Assembly: GCA_934085595.1 (NCBI GenBank)
Contig: CAKOHK010000006.1
Span: forward strand, 26,906 to 90,905
Origin: an uncultured Bacilli bacterium
GTDB lineage: Bacteria > Bacillota_I > Bacilli_A > RF39 > UBA660
Reading direction: 5' to 3'
Length of the DNA: 64,000 nucleotides
Position 1 is the stretch's first letter. Every line of letters begins with the position of its first letter. This document shows positions 8,820-18,087 of the stretch, in pieces. A program made the translations under genes and the position numbers. The notes below the pieces were generated by a model. That model had not been told where the DNA came from and made no database searches. It was given only the letters and a program-made list of their open reading frames with translations.

Positions 8820-9010
8820 AAGATATAGATATAGTATTTAATAAATTAAAAAAAGAATGTATAGACATAATACTAAAGCAAAAAGTAAGCGCAGAAGAAT
8901 TATCTTTCAGATTAGGATGTTCTCCTAGTATGTTAATAAGTTTATTAAAAGGCAAAAATGAAGATATATCAATATATTTAAAACTATATGATGTATTGGT
9001 GAATTGGTAG
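8816..9010 (+). CDS. Small HTH protein within the unknown operon
   Basis: 64 aa. Residues ~24-60 (VSAEELSFRLGCSPSMLISL onward) fit a XRE/Cro-like helix-turn-helix: an EEL helix, a turn with GCS, and a recognition helix ending in LLKGK. The ATG overlaps the preceding TGA by four bases. It may be an operon regulator or a DNA-tethering subunit. The length and position, second in the operon rather than divergent, are unusual for a repressor. The HTH call rests on the motif alone. Confidence 0.65.
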   Translation: MKDIDIVFNKLKKECIDIILKQKVSAEELSFRLGCSPSMLISLLKGKNEDISIYLKLYDVLVNW

Positions 9011-9017
9011 GTGAATT

Positions 9018-10865
9018 ATGACATTAACAGAAATAATAGAAGATAAGAAAAATGATTTATCAAAAGAAGTAAGTACACTTGAAAGAGCTACTAAAGAATC
9101 ACCAGAAGAAATAAGAAAATTAAAAGAAGAAATATATAAAGTAACAGAAATGTTAAATGTCCTACAAGATGATATATATAGAATAGAAGAACTAAATGAA
9201 GAAGATATATTAAATTACATAGATAACTTTGATGAAGAAATAAAAGAAAAAATAAGATTAATGAAAATAACAGCAAGAGCCGTAAAGAAAGGATTAGATG
9301 TTGATTTAACAACAGAAGAAAGAGCATTACTTCAAGATATAATATCACATCTTCAAACTAAAAAAGATGATTTAAAAGACTTCTTATCAAGTCTTACAAG
9401 TAAAGTAAGAGCCTATAATGACCTATACGAAAGAGCATATCTAAATTATCAAGAACTAGAAACTATATTAGAAAAATTAAAAGATCCGAGTAATGGAGAA
9501 AAATTAACTGAAGCAGAGTTTAATATTTTATATTCAAACATTATTGAAGATACTTTTATAAGTAATGAAGTTAAAAAAGAACTATTAATTCAAATAAAAC
9601 TATACAATTTAAACGGAAAAAGAAAAACAGAAGTATCAGTAAAAAAAGCAAGTTTTGAAGAAATACAAGACTTATTAAGAGAATATAATGTACAAGATAA
9701 AACTATTAAAAGAGCTTCTTCATTTAAATCAGAATTAACTAGTAATATAAACATTAATAATGCAAGAGAAATCTTAGATTTTATGTCAAGTACAAAAATA
9801 GATGGAAATATAAAACTATTATCTAAGTTTACAAGTGAAGCACTTTTAGCCATACTATCATATGGAACTTTGAGTAGTGTTAAAAATAGATTTGAAGTTC
9901 TAGAAAGAGAATCTCTACTTAATGATTTCTTCTTTGATACTCCAAGTGTGTGGATAGACAATTTAAAAATCAAAAAAACAAGACAAAGAAATAATAAAGA
10001 TAAAGAAACATTATCTTCAGTTAGAACTTTAAATTACTTTGCACACGTTTCTTCTTATGAAGATATAATGGCAAACTATGAATATCTAAAAGGAGAAGGA
10101 GTAGACATTAGTTTCAAAGACGCTATAAGTAAAAGAATACTAACTATGAATAGTGAAACAATAAAAAGAAATACAAAAATAATTAATTTCTATGGACTAT
10201 CTAAAGTACCAACGTTATATTTAATATCTTACCTTGATGAAAAATGTGATAAGTTCTCTGAATTAGAATTATTAAGCGGACCAGAAGCTAAGCATAAAAT
10301 ATATTCAAATGCAGTAGCCACTTTCCCAACAATACTAGCAAAAACACCAGAAGAAATATTTATGCTCCTTTATAAAGAAAAAAGAGCGTTAAGTAAAAAT
10401 GATTTCTATAGAAGAATATTTTCTGAATCAAGACAAGGTAATTTTAAGACATATTTAACAAGAGATAAATTAGGTTATAAATTAAAAACAAGTCAAGACA
10501 TAGAAACATTCTTTGCTTCAGAGTTTATAGACCAAAGTCAAGAGATACCAGATTATATAGCATATGCAAAAGCATTAAGTGAAAACAAGAGCTTTGAATA
10601 TGACAAGAATATATTATTACTACCAGAAATAATAGAACTAGAAGGTTATAAAGATGAAAATAATTCACTTATATATAGATTTGGAAGTGAAGCAATTTCA
10701 GTACATAAAGTATTATCAAACTATAGTGCTCTTCAAAAATCAGGCATACCACTTGATAAAAAAGCATTAATGTTCTGTATTTGTGAAGGAAGTTATTTAA
10801 ACGAAGAAGCATTTAACATGATATCAGATATTATAGGTTTTAAAGAAGAAAGGAATCTAAACTAA
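9018..10865 (+). CDS. Large coiled-coil protein of unknown function
   Basis: 615 aa, soluble. Residues 1-170 are dense in Glu/Lys heptads (LKEEIYKVTEMLNVLQDDIY and similar), indicating long coiled coils. The rest is mixed alpha-helical with an Arg/Lys patch around IKKTRQRNNKDKE. There is no enzymatic motif, cysteine cluster, membrane segment or signal peptide. AGGTGA precedes the ATG. The next start overlaps its stop (TAATG). It is not recognised. Together with the 7437 gene it would provide the long helical scaffold of whatever the operon builds. Confidence 0.75.
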   Translation: MTLTEIIEDKKNDLSKEVSTLERATKESPEEIRKLKEEIYKVTEMLNVLQDDIYRIEELNEEDILNYIDNFDEEIKEKIRLMKITARAVKKGLDVDLTTEERALLQDIISHLQTKKDDLKDFLSSLTSKVRAYNDLYERAYLNYQELETILEKLKDPSNGEKLTEAEFNILYSNIIEDTFISNEVKKELLIQIKLYNLNGKRKTEVSVKKASFEEIQDLLREYNVQDKTIKRASSFKSELTSNININNAREILDFMSSTKIDGNIKLLSKFTSEALLAILSYGTLSSVKNRFEVLERESLLNDFFFDTPSVWIDNLKIKKTRQRNNKDKETLSSVRTLNYFAHVSSYEDIMANYEYLKGEGVDISFKDAISKRILTMNSETIKRNTKIINFYGLSKVPTLYLISYLDEKCDKFSELELLSGPEAKHKIYSNAVATFPTILAKTPEEIFMLLYKEKRALSKNDFYRRIFSESRQGNFKTYLTRDKLGYKLKTSQDIETFFASEFIDQSQEIPDYIAYAKALSENKSFEYDKNILLLPEIIELEGYKDENNSLIYRFGSEAISVHKVLSNYSALQKSGIPLDKKALMFCICEGSYLNEEAFNMISDIIGFKEERNLN

Positions 10866-11107
10866 TGGACTTTTTAAAAGAATATGGACTAACAAATGAA
10901 GACGTAGAAAACTTAGAAATTAACTTAGAAAATGACGACATTAACTTTATTTGTATGCATGAAGAAGAAATGAAAGAAATAATAGAATATTTTATATCTA
11001 AAGGACTTAATAAAGACGATATAATAGAACTATTAATATATAAAACAGAATTATTTTATGAAACAAAAGATAAAGTAAAAGAAATATACGAAACTAATGA
11101 TAATTAA
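10865..11107 (+). CDS. Small acidic protein, end of first unit of the unknown locus
   Basis: 80 aa, strongly acidic, helical (MDFLKEYGLTNEDVENLEIN and onward). Its ATG shares the last base of the previous stop. No known domain is seen. It may be a small adaptor for the large coiled-coil protein, since the two genes are translationally coupled. A hairpin terminator follows directly. Confidence 0.65.
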   Translation: MDFLKEYGLTNEDVENLEINLENDDINFICMHEEEMKEIIEYFISKGLNKDDIIELLIYKTELFYETKDKVKEIYETNDN

Positions 11108-11117
11108 AATAAGTATT

Positions 11118-11146
11118 AAAAGGTGATTTTCATCACCTTTTTATTA
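11118..11146 (+). terminator. Terminator separating the two units of the unknown locus
   Basis: AAAAGGTGAT (11118-11127), loop TTTC, ATCACCTTTT (11132-11141), then TTATT: a perfect 10-bp stem. Confidence 0.9.
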
Positions 11147-11164
11147 TGGAAAAGTACAAATAAA

Positions 11165-11193
11165 TTGACTTTTAGCCACTTTTGCAGTATAAT
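11165..11193 (+). promoter_or_regulatory. Promoter of the second unit of the unknown locus
   Basis: TTGACT (11165-11170), 17-base spacer, TATAAT (11188-11193). It lies within the in-frame upstream extension of the next gene, which shows that the gene starts at 11225, not at the earlier codons. Confidence 0.85.
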
Positions 11194-11224
11194 AACAAAG
11201 CAAATTGAAAAAGGGGTTAGGGTT

Positions 11225-12475
11225 ATGAAATATTATAGTGTGGATAAAGAATTAAATGAAATATATAATATATCAAGAATCTCAAGTATAAAAATAAGTG
11301 ATTCTACAAATGCTAGTTCTAAAGTAGTAATTCCAGTAGTGACAATAACTTATTATGATGAAGACAATAACGAAAAAATCATGGTTTATTATGGAACAGA
11401 TAAATATTTTGATATATTAATAAAGAAAATAACTGAAGTTTATAATAATGAAGTAGGAAAAGAAGTTTTACCAAACCTAAGTCCATTTAGAAAAGAAACT
11501 TTAGTTATAGATGAAAACACAAAAGATATACTTTTAAAAGGAAACTTAGAGTTCCAAAGAGATTTATTTAAACAATATAATGATATGAATTATTATAATA
11601 GAAGTATTTTAAGAAGTAATAATAAACTAGAGTTTTATTTACAAATAGCACTTTATCATCTAAATCAATTCTTAAAAAATACAGATGCTAACATAACATT
11701 TGGAAATAATTTAAGAGGCTATAAAGAAAATAATGTAATAATTGGTATTAAAAATGGTCATGCTACATATTTTCCAGTTATATTTTATGAACCAGAAAAT
11801 AATAAAGCTGTACTAGAGATAGGTAACATATTTGATGTAATATCACCAGTTAAAATATTAATAGAGTTTAAAAATAATGGCGTTATGGTTACCATAACAA
11901 ATAAAGAACATAATTTAGAATTATTCTCATCATACACTATAGATAAAGAAGAATTAGAAGAAGAACATTATACATACATAAATGGAGAAATAAGTTCATT
12001 TTATAGAAATAAACATCAAAAACAAGATGGAAAGTATCCACTTCCATGGAATGCATATTTACAAGAAACTAAAAATGTAGAACCTTTAGAAGATGGATTT
12101 ATCACAGAAAGTATATTTAGATATTATAGTGAAACCGAAGACAGATTCTTAGAAAAAGAGTTTTATTCTAAATATTATAGTAAGAGTGCATATAACAGAG
12201 AATATACATTAAATGAATATATAAGGACAAGAGTGTCACAAGTATTAAATCATCAAGAAAATGTACATGTAATCGAAACATATTTCCATAACGCTTTATA
12301 TAGTAATGAGTTTTATAGAGATATGTTAAGAAATAAATATTTCTATCATCTATACAAAGGTGACATTCACGATATAGATGAAATAAGTACTATAGGCTAT
12401 TATGATAAAGATTCAAGATATGAAACAGATATCAAAAATAGTAGTGTAGCACTAAAATTAATAGGGGGTAATTAA
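11225..12475 (+). CDS. Unknown protein, first gene of the AAA+ unit
   Basis: 416 aa from the ATG at 11225, with AAGGGGTTAGGG upstream and a promoter just before it. The N-terminal third looks like a beta-rich domain (VVIPVVTITYYDEDNN and a following basic stretch). The middle has a second beta-rich part around NNVIIGIKNGHATYFPVIFY. The C-terminus is helical and rich in Tyr, Asn and Lys. There is no signal peptide or membrane helix. The family is not recognised. Two bases separate it from the AAA+ ATPase gene, so it may be a substrate-recognition or structural partner of that ATPase. Confidence 0.75.
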   Translation: MKYYSVDKELNEIYNISRISSIKISDSTNASSKVVIPVVTITYYDEDNNEKIMVYYGTDKYFDILIKKITEVYNNEVGKEVLPNLSPFRKETLVIDENTKDILLKGNLEFQRDLFKQYNDMNYYNRSILRSNNKLEFYLQIALYHLNQFLKNTDANITFGNNLRGYKENNVIIGIKNGHATYFPVIFYEPENNKAVLEIGNIFDVISPVKILIEFKNNGVMVTITNKEHNLELFSSYTIDKEELEEEHYTYINGEISSFYRNKHQKQDGKYPLPWNAYLQETKNVEPLEDGFITESIFRYYSETEDRFLEKEFYSKYYSKSAYNREYTLNEYIRTRVSQVLNHQENVHVIETYFHNALYSNEFYRDMLRNKYFYHLYKGDIHDIDEISTIGYYDKDSRYETDIKNSSVALKLIGGN

Positions 12476-12476
12476 A

Positions 12477-14663
12477 ATGGGTATATTTAGTGAACAAACA
12501 AGAATAGATAGTTTAATTAAAATAGCAAGATTAATAAATACAAATTACGAAAAAGAGGGTGAAGTATTAGAATACTTATCAAAACTACAAAAAGGAAAAA
12601 TAAATAATGATTTTATTGATGATGATATATTAGAGGCATGTATAAAGTCATACTTAAATGCTAAAGATAGTACTGTGAGTTTTGACGAGTTAAAAGAAAC
12701 TATAAAGTTTATGCTTCCATATGCTGAAGAAACAGAAGACTTTGAAAGTATAAAATCTATGATATTAAGAAGTTCAGACTTAATAGTATATGATAAAGAC
12801 TTAGTTAATACAAAATTATATATGTTATTTAACGATAAGATTTTATATACACAGTTTATGAGAATATTAAAAAGAACAGGTATTTTAGAAAATAAAATAA
12901 TATATAGAAACTTAGTTGATTATGCATGTAATATTGCACCTTTATGTATGAACTCAAGTGAGTTTTCTAATGAACTTATTTCTTATGTAAATGATATTCA
13001 AAAAGAACTAGGTAGTTTAGATGAAGCCAAATTAAAAGATTATAATGTTAAAAGATTAGTAGAAATGAAAAAAAGACGTGGCATTTATCCACTTGATGAA
13101 ACAACATTACTTGAAATAAGTTCTATGCTAGATAGAGTACAAAGAATCTCTTCTACCTTTGAAGATATTGAAACAAGAGTAAAAAAATATGAAGAACAAA
13201 TTAGCCTAATAACAGCAAGAGGTATTGAAAAAATAGATAATGAAGCAGCAGATAAAATTAGAAAACTAGCCTCAGACATAGAAGAAGTAAAAGCTGATTT
13301 GATAAAAAGAGTAGATGATTATGTTCTACTATTAAAACAAGCAATGAAAAAAACAAGTGACGAAGTTTTAGCAAAAGTACTTGAAGAAGCATCAGAAACA
13401 TTAAATAAAATTAAAGTACAAGCAAAAGAGATAACAGTTATTTCAAATAACGATTTAGTTCGTATGAAAAAACAAAAAGATGAAATAGTAGAAGAAATTA
13501 AAAGTAGTCCAGAACTAAGAAATATGTTGACAGAAGAAGATCTATCAAGCAAATTAAAAGAAGTTCTTAAAGGAGTTAAAAATGGAGATATAAGTAATGC
13601 ACCAGTAGCAAGTAGTGAAGTTATAATTCCATCTACTCCATATATAATAGTTCCAGAAGAAAAGATAGACTACACTATATTAAAAGCATTCGATGAAAGC
13701 ATTCCTTATTCTGAAAGAATAGGAATGATAAAAGACGAAATGTCTACAAGACAAAGAAATGGAGAAAGATTCCATAGAAAAACACTTGAAATAGCGGGAG
13801 CTTTAATCGAGGGGGATTGGCCTTATGTATATGGTCCATCTGGAATGGGCAAGAGTTACTGTATAGAACAAGCAGCAGAACTACTTGGTATGAAAAGCAT
13901 AGATAATGGTAAGATAACAGATAAATATAGCATTATGGCATATAATGACCCACACGGAAGATTTAGAGTTACACCTACATATAATGCAGTCGCTTTTGGA
14001 AAACTACTTACACTTGATGAGTTTGATAATGGTAACACTGATAGTTTCATAATATATAATAATATCTATTCTAATTTATTAAGCACTCTTGAAACTGGTA
14101 AAGCAAGATATATTACATTCGGAGAAAATGTACAAACTCGTGTTCATCCAAACTTCAGGATGATATCAGCAGGAAATACAGATGGAGAAGGTGAAAACGA
14201 AGCATATTCAGATAGACATAAAATAGACGAATCAGTAATTGAAAGAATGGTGCCAATATATTTTGATTATGATAATGAAGTAGAAAAAACTATATTAGGT
14301 GATTATAAAGCATGGTACGATATAATAGTTAAGTTTAGAAGTGCATGTATGGCTTATTCTAATTCTACTGGAGTGTATGCAAAAGGTATAATTACCACAA
14401 GAGATGCATCTTTAATATCAAAATATATAAGACATAATAGTAAAACAGTAGATGAAGTGTTATCACAAAAGTTTGTACAAATAAAAGATGAAGCATATCT
14501 AAATGCAATAGCACAAGAATTAAGAAAATACTATGGTTTAACTGATAGTAGAATAATAGATTTAGATATGTCAAATACAAGACTTGATAGTATAAAAGAT
14601 CCAAAAGCCATCGCAAAGAAATTAATATGTAAATGTGAGGGAAGACATAATGCAAGATGGTAA
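12477..14663 (+). CDS. AAA+ ATPase (AAA_5/MoxR-like) with long helical N-terminus
   Basis: 728 aa. Residues 1-400 are helical, with coiled-coil segments around 190-340. The C-terminal ~310 residues form a AAA+ module with Walker A GPSGMGKS at 453-460, Walker B LLTLDEFD with Asp514-Glu515, sensor-1 region ISAGNT with Asn567, then DRHKIDESVIERMVPI, which resembles the post-sensor region of MoxR/CbbQ/NorQ and dynein-related ATPases. Such ATPases remodel or activate partner complexes. The partner genes here are unlike the usual vWA proteins of MoxR systems. The final 14 bases overlap the next gene. The AAA+ assignment is firm and the biological role is unknown. Confidence 0.85.
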   Translation: MGIFSEQTRIDSLIKIARLINTNYEKEGEVLEYLSKLQKGKINNDFIDDDILEACIKSYLNAKDSTVSFDELKETIKFMLPYAEETEDFESIKSMILRSSDLIVYDKDLVNTKLYMLFNDKILYTQFMRILKRTGILENKIIYRNLVDYACNIAPLCMNSSEFSNELISYVNDIQKELGSLDEAKLKDYNVKRLVEMKKRRGIYPLDETTLLEISSMLDRVQRISSTFEDIETRVKKYEEQISLITARGIEKIDNEAADKIRKLASDIEEVKADLIKRVDDYVLLLKQAMKKTSDEVLAKVLEEASETLNKIKVQAKEITVISNNDLVRMKKQKDEIVEEIKSSPELRNMLTEEDLSSKLKEVLKGVKNGDISNAPVASSEVIIPSTPYIIVPEEKIDYTILKAFDESIPYSERIGMIKDEMSTRQRNGERFHRKTLEIAGALIEGDWPYVYGPSGMGKSYCIEQAAELLGMKSIDNGKITDKYSIMAYNDPHGRFRVTPTYNAVAFGKLLTLDEFDNGNTDSFIIYNNIYSNLLSTLETGKARYITFGENVQTRVHPNFRMISAGNTDGEGENEAYSDRHKIDESVIERMVPIYFDYDNEVEKTILGDYKAWYDIIVKFRSACMAYSNSTGVYAKGIITTRDASLISKYIRHNSKTVDEVLSQKFVQIKDEAYLNAIAQELRKYYGLTDSRIIDLDMSNTRLDSIKDPKAIAKKLICKCEGRHNARW

Positions 14664-15597
14664 AAGTAATATAACTAGATATCCTTATAATATATTTTCA
14701 CCAGTGAAAATATTAGATGATAGTTATATTCTTTATCCTGCAAAGTTTAAAGGCTTAAAAGATTTATATACTTTCTTAAAATCAAATCCTGAAATAAATA
14801 GTGCTGTATTTAAAGATCCTCATAGTCAAAGGGTAAGTGAAAGTGATTCATTCTATGGCGTATCTTATGAAGAAAGTTTAGAAAGATTGATTCATGATGA
14901 CCCTCAAAACTATAGATTATTTGCAGAACTTAATAAAGAATATGTAGGTGCTGGTAAAGTGGTAACTCATAGATATAAAACAGTAAACACCCTAGCAGGA
15001 GGACATATAGATCCAGTTTTATACTCAAAAGGTTCACCATTATGTTATGAAACACAAGAAGTAATAGTTGCACCTAGATACATAACAGCACATGTAGGTA
15101 TTTCTACATCATATAAAACAACAGATGCTCAAATATACAATAAAGCAATATCAGTAATTAATATAGTTTATGCACTTCAAAAATATGGATATAAAATAAA
15201 ATTAGATTCTTATGTTAGAGTAAAATGTAAAAATGAAATAATACAAATAATAATAGATTTAAAAGAAAGAAATGGTAGATTAAATATAAATGATTTATAT
15301 GAAGCTACATGCAACAAAGAGTTTTATAGAAGAATAATATTTAGAGTAATAGAAAGTATGTCTGTAGAAGATACACGTTGGCCTACTATATATGGTTCAG
15401 AATTCTCTGGCTCAATAGTTAAAAATGATAAAGATTTATATTTTGCTTCTCCTATGGAAATGGGTCTTACAGGTGAAGATTTATATGAAGATTTTAGAAG
15501 AGTTTTAGCTTATATGCACTTAGAAGATTATATTGATGTACCAAGAGTAGAAAAAGATTTTAAAGAGAAGAGCACTAAACTAAAATTACAGTTATAA
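14650..15597 (+). CDS. Partner of the AAA+ ATPase, resembling phage DUF7192-type proteins
   Basis: 315 aa from ATG 14650; GAGGGAAG lies five bases upstream, so this start is preferred over GTG 14635. Order of features: an N-terminal part with SESDSFYGVSYEESLERLI, a conserved-looking central LAGGHIDPVLYSKGSPLCYE, then a Rossmann-like stretch with ISVINIVYALQKYGYKIKLD and EFYRRIIFRVIESM. This arrangement recalls phage proteins of the DUF7192 kind, which have a similar G-x-P loop and alpha/beta half. I cannot verify it by search. No vWA MIDAS motif (DxSxS) is present. Its overlap with the AAA+ gene suggests that the two work as a pair. Confidence 0.7.
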   Translation: MQDGKSNITRYPYNIFSPVKILDDSYILYPAKFKGLKDLYTFLKSNPEINSAVFKDPHSQRVSESDSFYGVSYEESLERLIHDDPQNYRLFAELNKEYVGAGKVVTHRYKTVNTLAGGHIDPVLYSKGSPLCYETQEVIVAPRYITAHVGISTSYKTTDAQIYNKAISVINIVYALQKYGYKIKLDSYVRVKCKNEIIQIIIDLKERNGRLNINDLYEATCNKEFYRRIIFRVIESMSVEDTRWPTIYGSEFSGSIVKNDKDLYFASPMEMGLTGEDLYEDFRRVLAYMHLEDYIDVPRVEKDFKEKSTKLKLQL

Positions 15598-15601
15598 TTA
15601 A

Positions 15602-15631
15602 AAAAAACGATTTAAATCGTTTTTTATTTTT
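15602..15631. terminator. Bidirectional terminator closing the unknown locus
   Basis: The palindrome AAAAAACGATTT/AAATCGTTTTTT is centred at 15613/15614 and followed by TATTTTTTT. It serves the plus-strand AAA+ unit and, with its A-run, the minus-strand zinc-ribbon gene. Confidence 0.85.
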
Positions 15632-16078
15632 TTAAAAGAACTTTTGATATTCACTTCCATCAGGTCTCTTACAAGTATGAGTACTATAAGTATATACTGA
15701 ACCAGGAACTGATTTTTCACATTCGTATTTTAATATATAGTTTTTTTCTATAGGTAATACTAAAAATACAAATATTAAAGCAGCAATAGTATAAGTAACA
15801 AGTCCAAATATTGATGCTTCTAAAGCTCCATGTGCTTTATTAGGAAAATCTTTTTTACTCATAAAGTAATAAGCAATACCAAAAGGTGGTACTAATAAAG
15901 AACCTGCAGCCATACCCTTAGTTGTTTTATCATATGAATCATTACTATATGTTTTAACTACTTCCTTATTTTCTTCTTTAGCAATTTCCTCTTCTGGTTG
16001 TACTGAAGTTTCTTTGTTGCAATAAGGACACACTTTATCATTATCATTTATTTCATTTCCACAATTTAAACAAAACAT
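15632..16078 (-). CDS. Zinc-ribbon membrane protein
   Basis: 148 aa. The N-terminus is a zinc ribbon with two CxxC pairs (CLNCGNEI and CPYCNK), followed by a Glu-rich linker and two hydrophobic segments around residues 55-75 and 83-110. A short Cys-containing tail (YECEKSVPG, THTCKRPDG) probably faces outside. Zinc-ribbon plus membrane-segment proteins are widespread in Firmicutes with unknown roles, often in envelope homeostasis. No specific function can be given. It has no strong Shine-Dalgarno site and is monocistronic. Confidence 0.75.
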   Translation of the reverse strand: MFCLNCGNEINDNDKVCPYCNKETSVQPEEEIAKEENKEVVKTYSNDSYDKTTKGMAAGSLLVPPFGIAYYFMSKKDFPNKAHGALEASIFGLVTYTIAALIFVFLVLPIEKNYILKYECEKSVPGSVYTYSTHTCKRPDGSEYQKFF

Positions 16079-16114
16079 TTTATCATCTACTTTCTATAAA
16101 AAGAATACCACAAA

Positions 16115-18073
16115 TTATTTATCATTGTCAATTGATTTAAGTTCAAACATAATATCTCTAAGTTCAGTAGCTCTTTCAAAATCAAGCTTACTCGCAGCTT
16201 CTCTCATTTCTTTCTCAATACGGCTAACCATTTCGTTAATTTCTTTCTTAGAATATTTTGGCTTTTTAGTCTTTTCTTCACTTATTTCAGTACTAATTAC
16301 ATCTTTAATTTCTTTAACTATTGTTTTAGGAACAATACCATGCTCTTTATTATATGCCTCTTGTATACTTCTTCTTCTATTAGTTTCTTTAATAGCTTTA
16401 TCCATCGCATCACTAATATAATCAGCATACATTATTACATGCCCATTTTCATTACGCGCAGCTCTTCCTATAGTTTGAATTAAACTTCTATCACTACGTA
16501 AGAACCCTTGCTTATCAGCATCCATAATACATATAAGTGATACTTCAGGAATATCTATACCTTCACGAAGTAAATTAATACCAACTATAACATCTATTTT
16601 ACCAAGCCTAAGATTTCTAATAATATTAAGTCTCTCAAGAGTTTTAATTTCATTATGCAAATAAGTAACTTTATACCCAAGTTCTTTTAAATAACTAGTA
16701 AGTTCTTCACTCATTCTAATAGTTAAAGTGGTTATAAGAACCCTCTCATTCCTTTCAATTCTCTTATTTATTTCATTCACTATATCATCTACTTGATTCT
16801 TAATTGGCTTAACTTCAATGGTAGGATCTAATAATCCAGTAGGTCTAATTATCTGTTCAGTACATTTTTTTACAAGAGATAATTCGTAATCACCAGGAGT
16901 AGCAGATATATATATTGTTTGATTCAGTTTTTCATTAAACTCCTCAAACTTTAAAGGTCTATTGTCAAGCGCACTTGGTAATCTAAATCCATAATCAACA
17001 AGAGTTTGTTTTCTCATTCTATCCCCATTATACATAGCTCTTACTTGAGGTATAGTTACATGGCTCTCATCAATAACAAGTAAAAAATCATCAGGAAAGA
17101 AATCAATTAAAGTAGTTGGTGTTTCACCTTTATCTCTTAAAGACATATGTCTACTATAATTCTCAATACCATGACAAAATCCAGTTTCACTAAGCATCTC
17201 TATATCATACATAGTTCTTTCTTTAAGCCTTTGTTCTTCAAGTAATTTTCCTTCATCATGTAACTCTTTAAGCCTAATATCAAGTTCATTTTTAATTCTC
17301 TTAATTGCCTCTTTAAGTTTTTCATCACTTGTAACAAATAATGAAGCAGGGAATATACTTGTAGTTCTAAGATTACTGATAACATGACCAGTTAAAGGAT
17401 CAAATGTACTAATTTTCTCTATCGTATCACCAAACATTTCTATTCTAATACCATTCTTTTTTTCATAAACAGGTATTAATTCAATCGTATCTCCCTTAAC
17501 TCTAAATGTACCTCTTTTTAAATCAAAATCACTTCTCTCATACTGCATATTAATAAGTTTCTCTAAAATACTATCTCTCTCAATTTCATCATCAACACTT
17601 AAATTAAGCATCTTATTGATATATTCTTCTTTTTCACCAATACTATATATACATGATACAGAAGAAACAACAATAACATCTCTTCTATTAATTAATGCAC
17701 TAACCGCAGCATGTCTAAGTTCATCTATCTCATCATTAATAGATGAATCTTTTTCTATATATAAGTCTTTACTTGGTACATATGCTTCTGGCTGATAATA
17801 ATCGTAGTAACTTACAAAGTATTCAACACGGTTATTAGGAAATAACTCTTTAAACTCACTATATAATTGACCCGCTAAAGTCTTATTATGTGCAAGTACT
17901 AAAGTAGGTTTATTAACCTTATTAATAACATTAGCAATTGTAAATGTCTTACCAGTACCAGTCGCACCAAGTAAAACTTGACTCTTTAAATTATTATTAA
18001 GTCCACTCACAAGCTCATCTATAGCCTGTGGTTGATCCCCGCTAGGTTTATAATTAGAAACTAATTCAAACAT
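16115..18073 (-). CDS. uvrB: Excinuclease ABC subunit B
   Basis: 652-aa damage-verification helicase of nucleotide excision repair; it takes over DNA from UvrA and recruits UvrC. Visible features: Walker A GATGTGKTFT, the beta-hairpin region YYDYYQPEAYVPSKD, DEAD-box-like VIDESH, helicase motif VI QTIGRAARN, and the C-terminal UVR domain with EKEMREAASKLDFERATELR. Length is typical. The ATG at 18073 is chosen over 18085 because GGAGG lies close before it. It is transcribed with the upstream YdcF-like gene from a promoter that carries a putative LexA-type element. uvrA lies far away at 51.9 kb. Confidence 0.97.
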   Translation of the reverse strand: MFELVSNYKPSGDQPQAIDELVSGLNNNLKSQVLLGATGTGKTFTIANVINKVNKPTLVLAHNKTLAGQLYSEFKELFPNNRVEYFVSYYDYYQPEAYVPSKDLYIEKDSSINDEIDELRHAAVSALINRRDVIVVSSVSCIYSIGEKEEYINKMLNLSVDDEIERDSILEKLINMQYERSDFDLKRGTFRVKGDTIELIPVYEKKNGIRIEMFGDTIEKISTFDPLTGHVISNLRTTSIFPASLFVTSDEKLKEAIKRIKNELDIRLKELHDEGKLLEEQRLKERTMYDIEMLSETGFCHGIENYSRHMSLRDKGETPTTLIDFFPDDFLLVIDESHVTIPQVRAMYNGDRMRKQTLVDYGFRLPSALDNRPLKFEEFNEKLNQTIYISATPGDYELSLVKKCTEQIIRPTGLLDPTIEVKPIKNQVDDIVNEINKRIERNERVLITTLTIRMSEELTSYLKELGYKVTYLHNEIKTLERLNIIRNLRLGKIDVIVGINLLREGIDIPEVSLICIMDADKQGFLRSDRSLIQTIGRAARNENGHVIMYADYISDAMDKAIKETNRRRSIQEAYNKEHGIVPKTIVKEIKDVISTEISEEKTKKPKYSKKEINEMVSRIEKEMREAASKLDFERATELRDIMFELKSIDNDK

Positions 18074-18087
18074 AATGCCCTCCATAA

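Noticed and set aside
9590..9973. 127-codon minus-strand frame in the coiled-coil gene
   Set aside because: Reverse of an Glu/Lys-rich coding region with no ribosome-binding site or homology.
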